From JADJNW01 sp964526645 (GTDB lineage Bacteria; Bacteroidota; Bacteroidia; Chitinophagales; Saprospiraceae), in the NCBI GenBank assembly GCA_964526645.1, contig CAZGJN010000009.1, forward strand, positions 1 through 64,000: DNA of 64,000 bases, in the 5' to 3' direction. Made by a program: the position numbers and the translations under genes. Below the pieces are notes generated by a model that saw nothing but the letters and a program-made list of their open reading frames with translations, made no database searches and was not told where the DNA came from. This document shows positions 16,232-26,700 of the stretch, piece after piece; the stretch's first letter is position 1; each line of letters starts with the position of its first letter.

Positions 16232-17542
16232 ATGAATAAGTTTTATTTTTTTATTTGCGCGCTAATCGTTTTAGTGAACGGAAAGGCCCAATCGCTTTAT
16301 TTCCCTCCAACTACAAGTAATGCATGGGATACTATTTCTCCGCAATCATTGGGTTATTGTCAAATAAAGATTAACAATTTGTACACGTTCTTAGAAACCA
16401 ATAATAGCAGAGCATTTATTTTGCTCAAAGATGGGAAAATTATTTTGGAAAAATATTTTGGCTCGTTTAAACAATCAGACCTTTGGATTTGGGCATCGGC
16501 AGGTAAAACCATAACGGCTTTTATGGTTGGACTGGCACAACAAGAGGGGCGTTTGTCTATTTCAGACACTACATCAAGATACCTTGGACAAGGTTGGACA
16601 GCTTGCACACCGCAACAAGAAGAAAAAATAACAATAAGACACCAACTTACCATGACATCAGGACTGGATGAAGGGGTTTCTGACCCTTTTTGTACGTTGG
16701 ATACTTGTTTAATTTATAAAGCGGAAGCAGGAACACGTTGGGCTTATCACAACGCACCATATACCCTTCTTGATAAAGTGATTGAAAATATTACAGGACA
16801 GACTATAAACAATTATATAACACAAAAACTTTTGAACCCGACAGGAATGACAGGCTTTTTTCTTCAATTTGACTATAACAACTTTTTTTTTAGTAACGCA
16901 AGAAGTATGGCTAGGTTTGGTATTTTAATTTTGAATAAAGGGAACTGGAACGGTAATCAAATTATGACTGATACAGCTTATTTTAATCAAATGGTAAATA
17001 CCTCACAAACCCTTAATCAGTCCTACGGTTATTTATGGTATCTGAATGGAAAACCATCTTTTATGCTTCCAATTCCGAATTTCCAAATTGTATTTCCCGG
17101 TTCCCTATTTCCGAATGCTCCAGCCGATATGATTTCTGCAATAGGAGGAGGCGGGCAAATCCTAAACATAGTACCAAGTCAAAATTTAATTTGGTTAAGA
17201 CTGGGTGAAGATCCTATCAATCCATTAACTAATGTAAATGATGATATTTGGAAATATATTAATGAATTACAATGTTCAACGGGAATTGACCAAGAAGAAG
17301 TTGACCAAGAAAATTTTGTTCAATTATTTCCTAACCCATGTAATGACATTTTGAATATAAGGTCAGACAAACAAATTTCAAAAATTGAAATTTTTAATAT
17401 ATATGGACAAGTAGTAAGAAATACAAATCCGACAACCGATAACATCAGTATCTCAATTAATGATTTGGCAAATGGATTCTATGTCGCAAAAATAAGTTTG
17501 ACAAATGGCAAAATATGGTCTGGAAAAATAATAAAAGAATGA
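16232..17542 (+). CDS. Secreted serine hydrolase (beta-lactamase-like), T9SS tail
   Basis: 436 residues with a signal peptide (to about residue 20). The class C beta-lactamase/esterase-type motifs are in place: Ser89-x-x-Lys92 in ASAGKT and Tyr172-His-Asn174 in AYHNAP. The C-terminal 75 residues form a T9SS sorting domain (LFPNPCNDILNI, then ANGFYVAKI, ending KIIKE). It should be exported, processed and attached at the surface or released. Such enzymes hydrolyse esters or D-amino peptides; the substrate is unknown. It is monocistronic, flanked by palindromic spacers on both sides. Confidence 0.85.
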   Translation: MNKFYFFICALIVLVNGKAQSLYFPPTTSNAWDTISPQSLGYCQIKINNLYTFLETNNSRAFILLKDGKIILEKYFGSFKQSDLWIWASAGKTITAFMVGLAQQEGRLSISDTTSRYLGQGWTACTPQQEEKITIRHQLTMTSGLDEGVSDPFCTLDTCLIYKAEAGTRWAYHNAPYTLLDKVIENITGQTINNYITQKLLNPTGMTGFFLQFDYNNFFFSNARSMARFGILILNKGNWNGNQIMTDTAYFNQMVNTSQTLNQSYGYLWYLNGKPSFMLPIPNFQIVFPGSLFPNAPADMISAIGGGGQILNIVPSQNLIWLRLGEDPINPLTNVNDDIWKYINELQCSTGIDQEEVDQENFVQLFPNPCNDILNIRSDKQISKIEIFNIYGQVVRNTNPTTDNISISINDLANGFYVAKISLTNGKIWSGKIIKE

Positions 17543-17545
17543 TTA

Positions 17546-17692
17546 TTGCCAACGAGCAGTTGCCAGAAAGGCAGATTTAGTGATTAAATAAAGTTTTGTA
17601 TTGCATATCAAGTTCAGCACTGGTTGATTCCCAAAGCTTCCAGGATGCTCCGAAACCCAGCCAAACGCAGAGCCCGAAGCCGTTGTGTGCAA
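17546..17692. repeat. Spacer with inverted ends (attC-like in outline)
   Basis: TTGCCAACGAGC (17546-17557) and GCCGTTGTGTGCAA (17679-17692) are imperfect inverted ends of a 147-base spacer that starts four bases behind the hydrolase stop codon. AAC lies in one end and GTT in the other, as in integron cassette sites, but the flanking bases do not match the consensus and no integrase is in the window. Confidence 0.45.
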
Positions 17693-17760
17693 ATTTGAAT
17701 AAGATTAAACTTTTTAGAAATCAACAAGTCAAATCCATATAAATTTAAAAGGATAAAAGT

Positions 17761-19224
17761 ATGAAAAATAAATTGGCTCTTGTTCTAATTATAATTGCCA
17801 ATTTTAATAATTCAATTGTATTTGGACAAAGCTATAGCTTGACAGTCATTAATGGATATGGCGCAGGATCATTTCAGGCAGGCGACACGGTAACCGTGTA
17901 TTGTAAAGAATTACTCAATAATGAAACATTTGCCAACTGGACTCTATCTGTGCCGGTTCAAACCGTAACAGACAAACGGGAATGGTGGTTTCGATTTGTT
18001 ATGCCCAATAGCAATCTTACCATAACGGCAAACTTAAATCCTTCATTACCTGCCAATTTTTTGGCTTTTGAACAAATAAGAGGCAGAGATACTTTAAAAA
18101 AGGTTTATTATAATCTTAACTACAACAACGAAGGTATCGTGTTTCTCTTTCACGGTGGAGGCGGACAAGCATCAAACCTGATCGGGAATGAAAATTATGA
18201 TAAATATTATTTAGTAAAGCAATTGGTACAAAATAATTATGGTGTAATTATTAGTGAATGTGAAGAACGGAGTATCAATTTTGATACCGATGGAAGTGGA
18301 AATTTTACCTGGCAGCCCAGGCCTTATGACTCGATATTAAATCCTGATTATGCCAATTATATTACCATTACAGATACTTTTAGAAATAGAGGTCTTATAA
18401 ACCCTCAAACCCCTTGGTTTGGCTGGGGGGGCTCCAATGGTGGCTCATTTTCAGGCAACTTCTCTTATTTTTTTAATTGTAAAGCGGCTGCCATTTATAT
18501 TGCTTCCAGTCAGTCATCATTGGTGAGCGTGTCAAATGTACCTTTTTACTTCGCTGTAATGCCAAATGACGAAATGATTGGCAGTTCCGGCAATAGTCAG
18601 GCATTAGACAATCACAATATTCTTTTGAGCAGAGGAATTTGTACAGAATATTATATGAACGAACAAATGCCATTGTATCCTGAGTATTTCATGCGTTCAA
18701 GCGGTATTACTTTATCTGAGTCCATAGCAATTTATAATGATTTGGTCAGTAATCAATGCCTGAATAATAAAAAGTATCTTATAGTTTCACCTTCTACTAT
18801 TCAAGCAATGGTCATGGACAATCCATCAAAATGGAAAAGCCTAACTGCCCTTAGTAACGCTAAGAGAAATCAAGTATTGAGCCTTTTATCCGTTGCTTAT
18901 GGCGGACACGAGATATTTTCGAATCATTGTGCCCGAACGATTGATTTCTTTGACAATTTATGTACTGCAACCAGCTTATCTGATATTAGTAATATTGAAG
19001 GATTACATGTTTATCCCAACCCAAGCCAATCATTACTTTTCATAAAAACCGATAACAATCATGCACTTAGATATCAAATTACGAATTCAATTGGTCAAAT
19101 AATACTGCAAGATAAGCTGATTGGCAATAATATTGATATTTCGGGACTTCCGACCGGCATTTATTTCATTCAGTGGAAGGATGAAAAAGGACAGTTGTTT
19201 ACTTCAAAATTTATAAAAGAGTAA
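17761..19224 (+). CDS. Secreted alpha/beta-hydrolase with T9SS tail
   Basis: 487 residues. A signal peptide (to about residue 22) is followed by a short strand-rich bacterial-repeat-like module (residues 25-100). The hydrolase domain has Ser225 in GWGGSNGG and His383 in AYGGHEIF, with oxyanion segment FLFHGGGG near residue 125. The C-terminal T9SS domain begins at VYPNPSQSLLF. The architecture resembles polyhydroxybutyrate-depolymerase/feruloyl-esterase-like secreted enzymes; the substrate is unknown. A decayed hydrolase gene starts four bases after its stop. Confidence 0.82.
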   Translation: MKNKLALVLIIIANFNNSIVFGQSYSLTVINGYGAGSFQAGDTVTVYCKELLNNETFANWTLSVPVQTVTDKREWWFRFVMPNSNLTITANLNPSLPANFLAFEQIRGRDTLKKVYYNLNYNNEGIVFLFHGGGGQASNLIGNENYDKYYLVKQLVQNNYGVIISECEERSINFDTDGSGNFTWQPRPYDSILNPDYANYITITDTFRNRGLINPQTPWFGWGGSNGGSFSGNFSYFFNCKAAAIYIASSQSSLVSVSNVPFYFAVMPNDEMIGSSGNSQALDNHNILLSRGICTEYYMNEQMPLYPEYFMRSSGITLSESIAIYNDLVSNQCLNNKKYLIVSPSTIQAMVMDNPSKWKSLTALSNAKRNQVLSLLSVAYGGHEIFSNHCARTIDFFDNLCTATSLSDISNIEGLHVYPNPSQSLLFIKTDNNHALRYQITNSIGQIILQDKLIGNNIDISGLPTGIYFIQWKDEKGQLFTSKFIKE

Positions 19225-19228
19225 AGGT

Positions 19229-20367
19229 ATGAGAAAAATACTTTTTACTGCAATCATAGTTTGCTTAACGTATTTTGAGAAAGCTCAGAGCAATTACATC
19301 AAGTACGATGACATAGCGTACAAAACTATTTCAGGCGTTAACCAAAATCTGCTGAGTTTGGATGTCTATAAAACGATACTATTTTCAGGCAATCGTCTGG
19401 TGATGATTTATATTCATGGTGGTTATTGGAAAACCGGTGATAAAAAAATGTAGGTTCCAAAGCAAAGCTTTTTACCAATAGCGGATATGTTTTTGTGAGC
19501 ATCAATTACCACCTTTCGCCTGATCCTGCGGATACGCTTTCCACAACGGCAGTTTGTTTTCCCATTCATCTGCAGGATTGTGCGATGCCATAAAATGGGT
19601 TTTTCACAATATCGCAAACTATTCTGGCGATACCTCAAAAGTTAGTTTGATTGGTCACTCAGCTGGGGCGCATCTGGTTTTGATATTATCCACCAACCCC
19701 ATACCTTTCTGCAAAATGGGGGGGCGCCTCAGCAGATAAAGTGTACTTGCAGCCTGGATTGTGATGTATTAGATTTGTTTTATGAATTAGACTAAGCAGA
19801 CAATAACATCCAGCGAAGAGCACCTTTATTAAATGCATTTAGAACTGACCCAAGCTTGTATCATGACGTCTTACCCATTTTTCACGTGCAGCAAGGTAAA
19901 TATCTACCCTACATTCAATTGGTGCACCAAGGTGCCACCAATCAAATTACTTCTAATGATATGATGTTTAGGGATAGCATGCTTGCAAATAACCATGCCC
20001 ATATTTTTACATTTAACGCTTTTCCTTATGAACACGAAATTATTAATCAAAGCTTGTGAAACCCATTGGCAGTATAGGCATGGCTACTTCTGTCATGCAG
20101 TTTTTTGGTGATTGTATAGCAAACAACGTTGCAACCGGAATTGATGAATTAAAGCAAAATATTCAGATGCTATCCATTTTTCCAAATCCATCTAACAATC
20201 GCATATATACGGACTGCACCGATGGGTATCAAATTTTTTCCACAACAGGTCAGTTATTAAAGTAATCTAATCAGGCCGCAAGTCAAATAAACATTTCAGA
20301 CCTGTCGCCGGGGCTTTACATTTTGAAAACGGGAAACAAAGCGGGGCGTTTCATTAAGTCAGAATAG
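19229..20367 (+). pseudogene. Decayed secreted carboxylesterase with T9SS tail
   Basis: The pieces read as one esterase in shifting frames. A signal peptide and oxyanion motif IYIHGGYWKTGDKK are followed by a frameshift at the A7 run near 19443. VGSKAKLFTNSGYVFVSINY then continues in a second frame, shifting again near 19580 before the nucleophile segment SLIGHSAGAHLVL. More stops and shifts fall around 19740-19800. The T9SS tail (LSIFPNPSNNRIY) is cut by an in-frame TAA at about 20262, beyond which it reads on to KAGRFIKSE. Several independent lesions argue for a true pseudogene rather than one sequencing error. Confidence 0.85.
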
Positions 20368-20733
20368 TGTAAGGCATTTGTTGGCGCATACCGAAAATCG
20401 GCAAGAAGTGCAAACTTGAAGTTTTGTGTTTAGATTTCTCGTTCGAAAACAGAGCCATGGTTTATTTTTTTCAACGCTCGCATGATGTCAAGTTATTACT
20501 TTTGCTTCATTTAGCGTATCACTTCTACGGTGGTACAAACCTGTTGTAGTATCTGTTCGTTTAACTTTCGGAAAGTGCAAAGATCTTTACAAAACGCTAT
20601 CCGGTTTTTCACAAAAATGAATCTTTTAGAAGAAGTGCTAAGCTTGACTATGAGCAGTATTTTCATTGACCTTTATCATCACAGAAACCAAAAAACCGTT
20701 TTACATTGAAGCAATCTAAAAATAACAAGGCCT
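20368..20733. other. Intergenic region at the end of the hydrolase island
   Basis: Non-coding DNA directly behind the pseudogene. It contains GTTGGCGC close to the stop codon and small inverted words (TACCGAAAATCGGCA). It resembles the other spacers of this island in style but shows no long pairing arms. No open frame or clear promoter box is recognised. Confidence 0.4.
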
Positions 20734-22884
20734 ATGAAAAAGATATTGAGCTTTGTATGGCTCGTACTGCTGAGCGCGAGCGTGCATACACAAACCATCC
20801 ACTCTCCAAACGGCACATTGTCACTTGCATTTGCTTTGACAGACAAAGGCGAACCAACTTACAGCCTTTCCTTTGTCAATAAAGGGGTCATTTTGCCCAG
20901 CAAATTGGGCTTAGAACTAAAAAATGCAGCCGCTTTCACAACTGGCTTTACCGTCGCAAGCGTTGACTCCGCCCTTGTCAACCAAACCTGGGAGCCCGTG
21001 TGGGGGGAAGTAAAAAGTATCCGCAATCACTATAGAGAACTAAATGTCACGCTTCGGCAGGCTGCTCTCAATAACCGGCAGTTGATCATTCGGTTTCGAC
21101 TTTTCGATGATGGATTGGGGTTTCGGTATGAATTTCCCAAGCAGGAGCAATTGCACTATTTTGTAGTGACGGATGAAAAAACTGAATTCCAACTCACCAA
21201 TGATCACAAAGCTTTTTGGATACCCGGTGATTATGACACAAATGAGTACGCCTACTCTACCACCAAACTCAGCGAAGTGAATGCTTATCGGGGGCAAAAT
21301 GCCAGTGAAATCAGTACACGCACCATTATTGCCGACAATGCAGTGCAAACGCCTTTGATGCTGAAAAGCACAGACGGGCTTTATATCAACATCCACGAAG
21401 CGGCTTTAATCAATTACCCTGCTATGCACTTGCTCGTTGATAAGCAAAGCTTCAAACTCTCCACGCATTTAGTGCCCAGTGCCGTAGGGGATAAGGCTTT
21501 TTTGCAAACACCTTTCCACACACCCTGGCGGACAATCGTAGTGAGCGACAAAGCAGCGGATATCCTGGCTTCCAAACTAATCTTAAACTTGAATGAACCT
21601 TCAAAAATAAAGGATGTAAGCTGGATCAAACCAATGAAATTTGTCGGCATCTGGTGGGAAATGCACCTGGATGAAGCGACCTGGAGCTATGCTGCCGGCG
21701 CAAATCTTAAACTCGCCGATACAGACTGGAAGAGCCTCCAACCCAGCGGCAGACACGGCGCTACCACCGCAAACACCAAGCGCTACATTGATTTTGCAGC
21801 AAAACACGGCATAGAAGGCATCTTAGTAGAAGGCTGGAACGTGGGTTGGGAAGATTGGTTTGGCAACTGGAAAGAAGAAGTTTTTGATTTTGTCACACCT
21901 TATCCTGATTTCAATGTAGAAGAATTGACCAAATACGCTGCTTCCAAAGGCGTGCAACTCATCATGCACCATGAAACTTCGGCCGCTGCTACCAATTATG
22001 AACGCCGGCTTGATGCGGCTTTTCAGTTTATGAAAAAACACGGCTATAATGCTGTTAAAACCGGCTACGTTGGGCGAATCATTCCACGAGGTGAATACCA
22101 CGACGGGCAATGGATGGTCAATCATTACAACTACGTTGCTGCCAAAGCGGCGGAATACAAAATTATGGTAGATGCGCACGAACCCGTGCGCCCCACGGGC
22201 TTACATCGTACTTACCCCAACTGGCTGGCTTGTGAAGCTGCGCGGGGCAATGAATTCAACGCCTGGAGTGAAGGAAACCCACCCGACCACGAAACTATCT
22301 TGCCTTTCACGCGCCTCATGGGCGGCCCCATGGACTACACGCCCGGCATTTTTCAGATGAAGCGTAGCTACTATCAACCCGACCGGAAAGAGCAAGTGCA
22401 CACGACCCTGGCAAAACAATTGGCGCTCTACGTGACCATGTACAGCCCCATCCAAATGGCGGCAGACCTCCCCGAAAACTACGAAAAACACCTCGATGCT
22501 TTCCAGTTTATCAAAGACGTTGCAGTGGACTGGGATGACACCAAAATACTGGAGGCAGAACCCGGCGATTACATCAGCATCGCAAGACTGGCTAAAGGGC
22601 AGCAAGAATGGTACCTGGGGGCTATCACGGATGAGCAAGCTCGTATTGCCACGCTTCCTTTACACTTTCTTGAAGCAAAAAAGACCTACCTCGCTACAAT
22701 GTACACCGATGCGAAAGATGCCGATTGGGAAAACAACCCAATGGCTTATACCATTGAAAAAGTATTGGTAACCGACAAAACGATTCTAAAAATAAACCTC
22801 GCTAAGGGTGGGGGCGCTGCCATCAGCCTAAAACCTGCCACGGAAGCAGAGATAAAACAATACAAAGCATATAAAACAAAGTAA
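20734..22884 (+). CDS. susB: GH97 alpha-glucosidase (SusB-type)
   Basis: 716 residues with a signal peptide (cleaved near VHTQ), so periplasmic. It is a GH97 enzyme close to Bacteroides SusB. Glu414 (HHETS), Glu483 (AHEPVRPTG) and Glu507 (GNEFNAW) match SusB Glu439, Glu508 and Glu532, all at a constant offset of 25, which are the bases and acid of the inverting mechanism. The retaining GH97 enzymes have an Asp nucleophile instead. It should release glucose from alpha-glucans. No susC/susD-type genes are adjacent. Confidence 0.93.
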   Translation: MKKILSFVWLVLLSASVHTQTIHSPNGTLSLAFALTDKGEPTYSLSFVNKGVILPSKLGLELKNAAAFTTGFTVASVDSALVNQTWEPVWGEVKSIRNHYRELNVTLRQAALNNRQLIIRFRLFDDGLGFRYEFPKQEQLHYFVVTDEKTEFQLTNDHKAFWIPGDYDTNEYAYSTTKLSEVNAYRGQNASEISTRTIIADNAVQTPLMLKSTDGLYINIHEAALINYPAMHLLVDKQSFKLSTHLVPSAVGDKAFLQTPFHTPWRTIVVSDKAADILASKLILNLNEPSKIKDVSWIKPMKFVGIWWEMHLDEATWSYAAGANLKLADTDWKSLQPSGRHGATTANTKRYIDFAAKHGIEGILVEGWNVGWEDWFGNWKEEVFDFVTPYPDFNVEELTKYAASKGVQLIMHHETSAAATNYERRLDAAFQFMKKHGYNAVKTGYVGRIIPRGEYHDGQWMVNHYNYVAAKAAEYKIMVDAHEPVRPTGLHRTYPNWLACEAARGNEFNAWSEGNPPDHETILPFTRLMGGPMDYTPGIFQMKRSYYQPDRKEQVHTTLAKQLALYVTMYSPIQMAADLPENYEKHLDAFQFIKDVAVDWDDTKILEAEPGDYISIARLAKGQQEWYLGAITDEQARIATLPLHFLEAKKTYLATMYTDAKDADWENNPMAYTIEKVLVTDKTILKINLAKGGGAAISLKPATEAEIKQYKAYKTK

Positions 22885-22948
22885 CCCAATGAATAACAAT
22901 GGGGTGTCGAAATTTTTCTAAAATACCCGCCAAGCAAAAGCACGAGAG

Positions 22949-23434
22949 CTACAATTTTCGGTACATGATGTAAGCATCCACATAACCCCTTTCAAAGTGC
23001 AAAAACGCCTCTGGGATGGTGCCGATAATGTCAAAACCCAATGATTGCCACAGCTTGACGGCGGTTTGATTGGTGCCCACGACAAAATTGTATTGCATCG
23101 CCCGAAAGCCAGCTTCTTTGGCAACGAGGAGCGAATGTTCGCCGAGTTTTCTGCCCAAACCCTGGTTGCGGAAGCGTGCATCCACCATGTAAGCAGCGTT
23201 GGCAATGTGCGCGCCGTACCCGGGCTGATTGGGTTTCACGATATACGCCCCTGCGATTTCACCTCCCATCTCCGCTACATAAATGAGGTGCGCTTTATTG
23301 ATCCAGGCTTTTTCAATGTCCGCCTGCGAGGTATTGGGGTCATAAGTATAGTACTCCCGTTCGTCAATCACTTGTTTAAACATTTCCCACACGCGCTCAA
23401 AGTCCTTATCAGAAACAGCCGATCTAATGTCCAT
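22949..23434 (-). CDS. GNAT-family N-acetyltransferase
   Basis: 161 residues from ATG 23434 (MDIRSAVSDKDFERVWEMF). The frame extends 24 codons further upstream into AT-rich DNA, but the domain begins at MDIR. The acetyl-CoA motif A is RFRNQGLGRKLGEHSL (residues about 89-104), and the C-terminal NQTAVKLWQSLGFDIIGTIP is typical. The substrate is unknown. It converges with GH97 and is divergent from the subtilase gene. Confidence 0.87.
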   Translation of the reverse strand: MDIRSAVSDKDFERVWEMFKQVIDEREYYTYDPNTSQADIEKAWINKAHLIYVAEMGGEIAGAYIVKPNQPGYGAHIANAAYMVDARFRNQGLGRKLGEHSLLVAKEAGFRAMQYNFVVGTNQTAVKLWQSLGFDIIGTIPEAFLHFERGYVDAYIMYRKL

Positions 23435-23587
23435 TTTTCTTAAAAGTAAAGTAATTGAAAAGAAATATCCAATATAAATAATTGGTACAAAATATTTTAT
23501 GAACAAAAAAAGGTTAATTTTTTAAATTAACAATATTTGATAGTCGTAAATGACTTATAAAGTATATTTTTTAAATTAAAAAAAACA

Positions 23588-23595
23588 TATATTTG
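23588..23595 (+). promoter_or_regulatory. Possible -7 box of the subtilase gene
   Basis: TATATTTG matches the TAnnTTTG box and lies 115 bases upstream of the ATG. No TTG at the expected -33 distance is seen, so the call is weak. Confidence 0.35.
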
Positions 23596-23710
23596 TGCAT
23601 TAGTTATCCCAGTCTTCGTATTTGCAGTATACACAGCAAGCAATACATGATAAATGCAAAGAATATGATAAAGGGCTTAATTTATTTTGGATAACTACAC
23701 AAAGACAAAG

Positions 23711-26700
23711 ATGCACAATTTAAAAATTTTTACACTAGCAATTCTAGGGCTGCTGGCGCAATACCTTGTTGCACAAAAGGATTATGGTATCTACCTTTCC
23801 GCTGGCGCTATCACCATTCCTGAAATAGATATTTCAACTTTGGCAGAAAGTAGTGAACTATCTTTTTCTAAATTTGATGACCACTACTACCTCTACTTAC
23901 AGTTTGACGATGTTTTGTCGGATGTTGAAAAAAATAACCTTCAAAGCATTGGTGTAATGCTGTTGGACTATTTGCCGAACTATGCCTACCTTGCAAAAGT
24001 GAGTACTGCTGTGAATTGGGGTGCCGTACCTGCACGAGCAGTTGTACTGCCAAAACCTACACACAAAATGAGTCGGATATTGCTCAGTGGCAATTTCCCT
24101 GCTTATACGCGTTATGGCGACAAGGTAAAGATTTTACTTCTCCCCTACCCAGACATTCCTCTGGCGGTATGCCAAAATGAGTTGTCAAACTGGGGGTATA
24201 GCCATACCGAAATCGAAGATGGCAGCCTCAGCCTGCTTATAGATGCCGACAAAATTCCTGCCCTAGCAACACACCCTGCTCTTATGTACCTCGATCTGCC
24301 GGAAGCTCCTCCGCAAGCGGAAGGCTGGGTGGGCAATAGTGCTCAGCGGGTGAACATGCTGCATGCAGGCGTGAACAATGGCTATGATGGCAAAAATGTA
24401 AACATCGCTATTGCAGATGACGGATCGGTGAATCATGATGATGTGCGCGGCAGGGTGACACATTATACCACCTTAGATGCTGGAAATCACGGCGATATGA
24501 CCGTCGGGCTTACAATTGGTAGCGGCAATCTCAATCCATTGGCACTGGGTGTAGCGCCGGGCGCTTTGCTGCATCTGTACCAAATTGATAATTACCCCCA
24601 TCTTGCCAATGCAGTACAAAATTTCACCCAAAAGGGGGTTGTCATCACATCCACTTCTTATGGCGAAGGCTGCGGCGGCTTCTATTCTTCCGATGCTCAA
24701 TATGTTGACAATCAGACTTATCAAAATAAACAACTGCTGCATGCATTCTCTGCGGGCAATAGTGGAGAAGACCCCTGTAGCGCTTTGTATGGTTCGATTG
24801 TTGGCGCTGGGGGTATTCGCTTTAGCAATATCACTGGTGGCAGAAAAGCGGGAAAAAACGTCTTAACCATCGGAAATGTGTTCCACAATGACGAACTACT
24901 GCCGAGCAGCAGTCATGGGCCTACCGAAGACGGGCGCACCAAACCTGACCTGTGCGGGCAAGGGCAAGGAAACCTGACCACAGATGCCAATAATGGTTAT
25001 CGCTTGGCAGGCGGTACTTCAGCAGCTGCTCCGGCGGTGGCAGGCACAGCCGCCTTACTCTATCAGGCTTATCGCGAACAAAATAGTGGCAACAACCCAA
25101 CTTCCGATCTTATCAAGGCGATCCTGCTCAATACAGCGGAAGACATAGGCCGACCAGGCCCCGATTTTGAATATGGATGGGGGCGCGTTCATGCTGGGCG
25201 TGCTTTGCAAACCATTAAAAACAATTGGTTTCAAAAAAATAGCTTATCGCAATACACCAGCAGAACCCACGTCATACAGGTGCCTGCGGGAGTCAAACGC
25301 CTGCGGGTGATGGTTTATTGGCATGATCCAGCCGGCGCCATACTCTCTGGCAAAGCATTGGTAAATGACTTGGATATGAGTCTCCAAACGCCTACGGGGC
25401 AAATTCTTCGCCCCTGGGTACTGAGCAGTGCACCTCGATTGGATAGCCTGACCAAAAACGCCTATCGCGGGGTGGATCATTTGAATAATGTAGAACAAAT
25501 CACGGTTGATAATCCAACACAGGGATCTTACTCAGCAGTACTAAATGGTTTCCTGGTACCCAAAGGCCCGCAGGATTATGTATTGGTGTATTATTTTGAG
25601 CAGGAAGAACTCACCCTTACTTACCCCAGAGGAGAAGAGAATTTCGTACCTGGCGAAGTGGAGGTGATCCGTTGGGATGCTATCGGCAAAGAAGGAACTT
25701 TCAAGCTCGAATATACTACGAATGGGACTACCTGGCAGACGATTGCGAATGTTCAGGGGCACTTACGCTACTTTGACTGGACGGTACCACAGGCAATCAC
25801 GACCAAAGCGCGCTTGCGAGTTTCCAGAAATGGCAAGACTTCTACCACGCCTACCGATTTTACAATAGCATATTTGCCGGATTTCAACATCAGCTATCTT
25901 TCTGATAATCAAGCAACCATTTGCTGGCAAAAAGTGCAGGCTGCTACCGGTTATACGGTATATGCTCTCGGCAATCAATATATGAATCCCATTGGGACAA
26001 CCTCGGATACGGCTTTTGTTTTCAATACCAGCCTTTGGCAAAGCAATTGGTATAGCGTGCGTGCAACATTTGACAATAGTAAGGTGGGGAGAAGGGCTCA
26101 CGCCAAAAATTACACCCATCGCCCCTGCGAAATGGCGCTACGGCTCAAGATCAATTTTGATTTATATCCTGGTGAAAATTATTGGAGAATCACGGATGAC
26201 GCTGGCGCAATTTGGGCTTATGGGGGGCCTTACAGTGATTATACCAACGGCGCTGCACTGAATGTTGATATTTGCTTACCAAAGGGGTGTTATACCTTCA
26301 CGATGTACGATAGGTATAACGATGGCATGTGCTGCCAGAATGGCAATGGTTCTTATCAGCTACTGGATGAAAATGGAAAGATACTGGCAGCGGGTAGCCA
26401 ATTTGGCGACTCACAGTCCACACGCTTTTGCCCCGATGTGCCGACCACCTCGCTGACTGTTGCTATTGCTACGATCCAGCATGCTTCTTGTTTTGGCGCT
26501 CAGGATGGGATTGCCAGCATCCAGGCAACTGGAGGAACAGGGCAGTACAATTATTTTTGGAGCAATGGACATACGGGTGCTACGGCTACCCATCTTTTTG
26601 CAGGTACTTACACGGTTACGGTTACGGATGGCAGTAGCCAAAAGGCAATAGCACTTACAATCAATCAGCCGGCCAAGCTTACTTTGCAAACCGCAGTGCA

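Noticed and set aside
17546..17692. Definite integron attC site
   Set aside because: The ends contain AAC and GTT but do not meet the core consensus, and there is no IntI gene.
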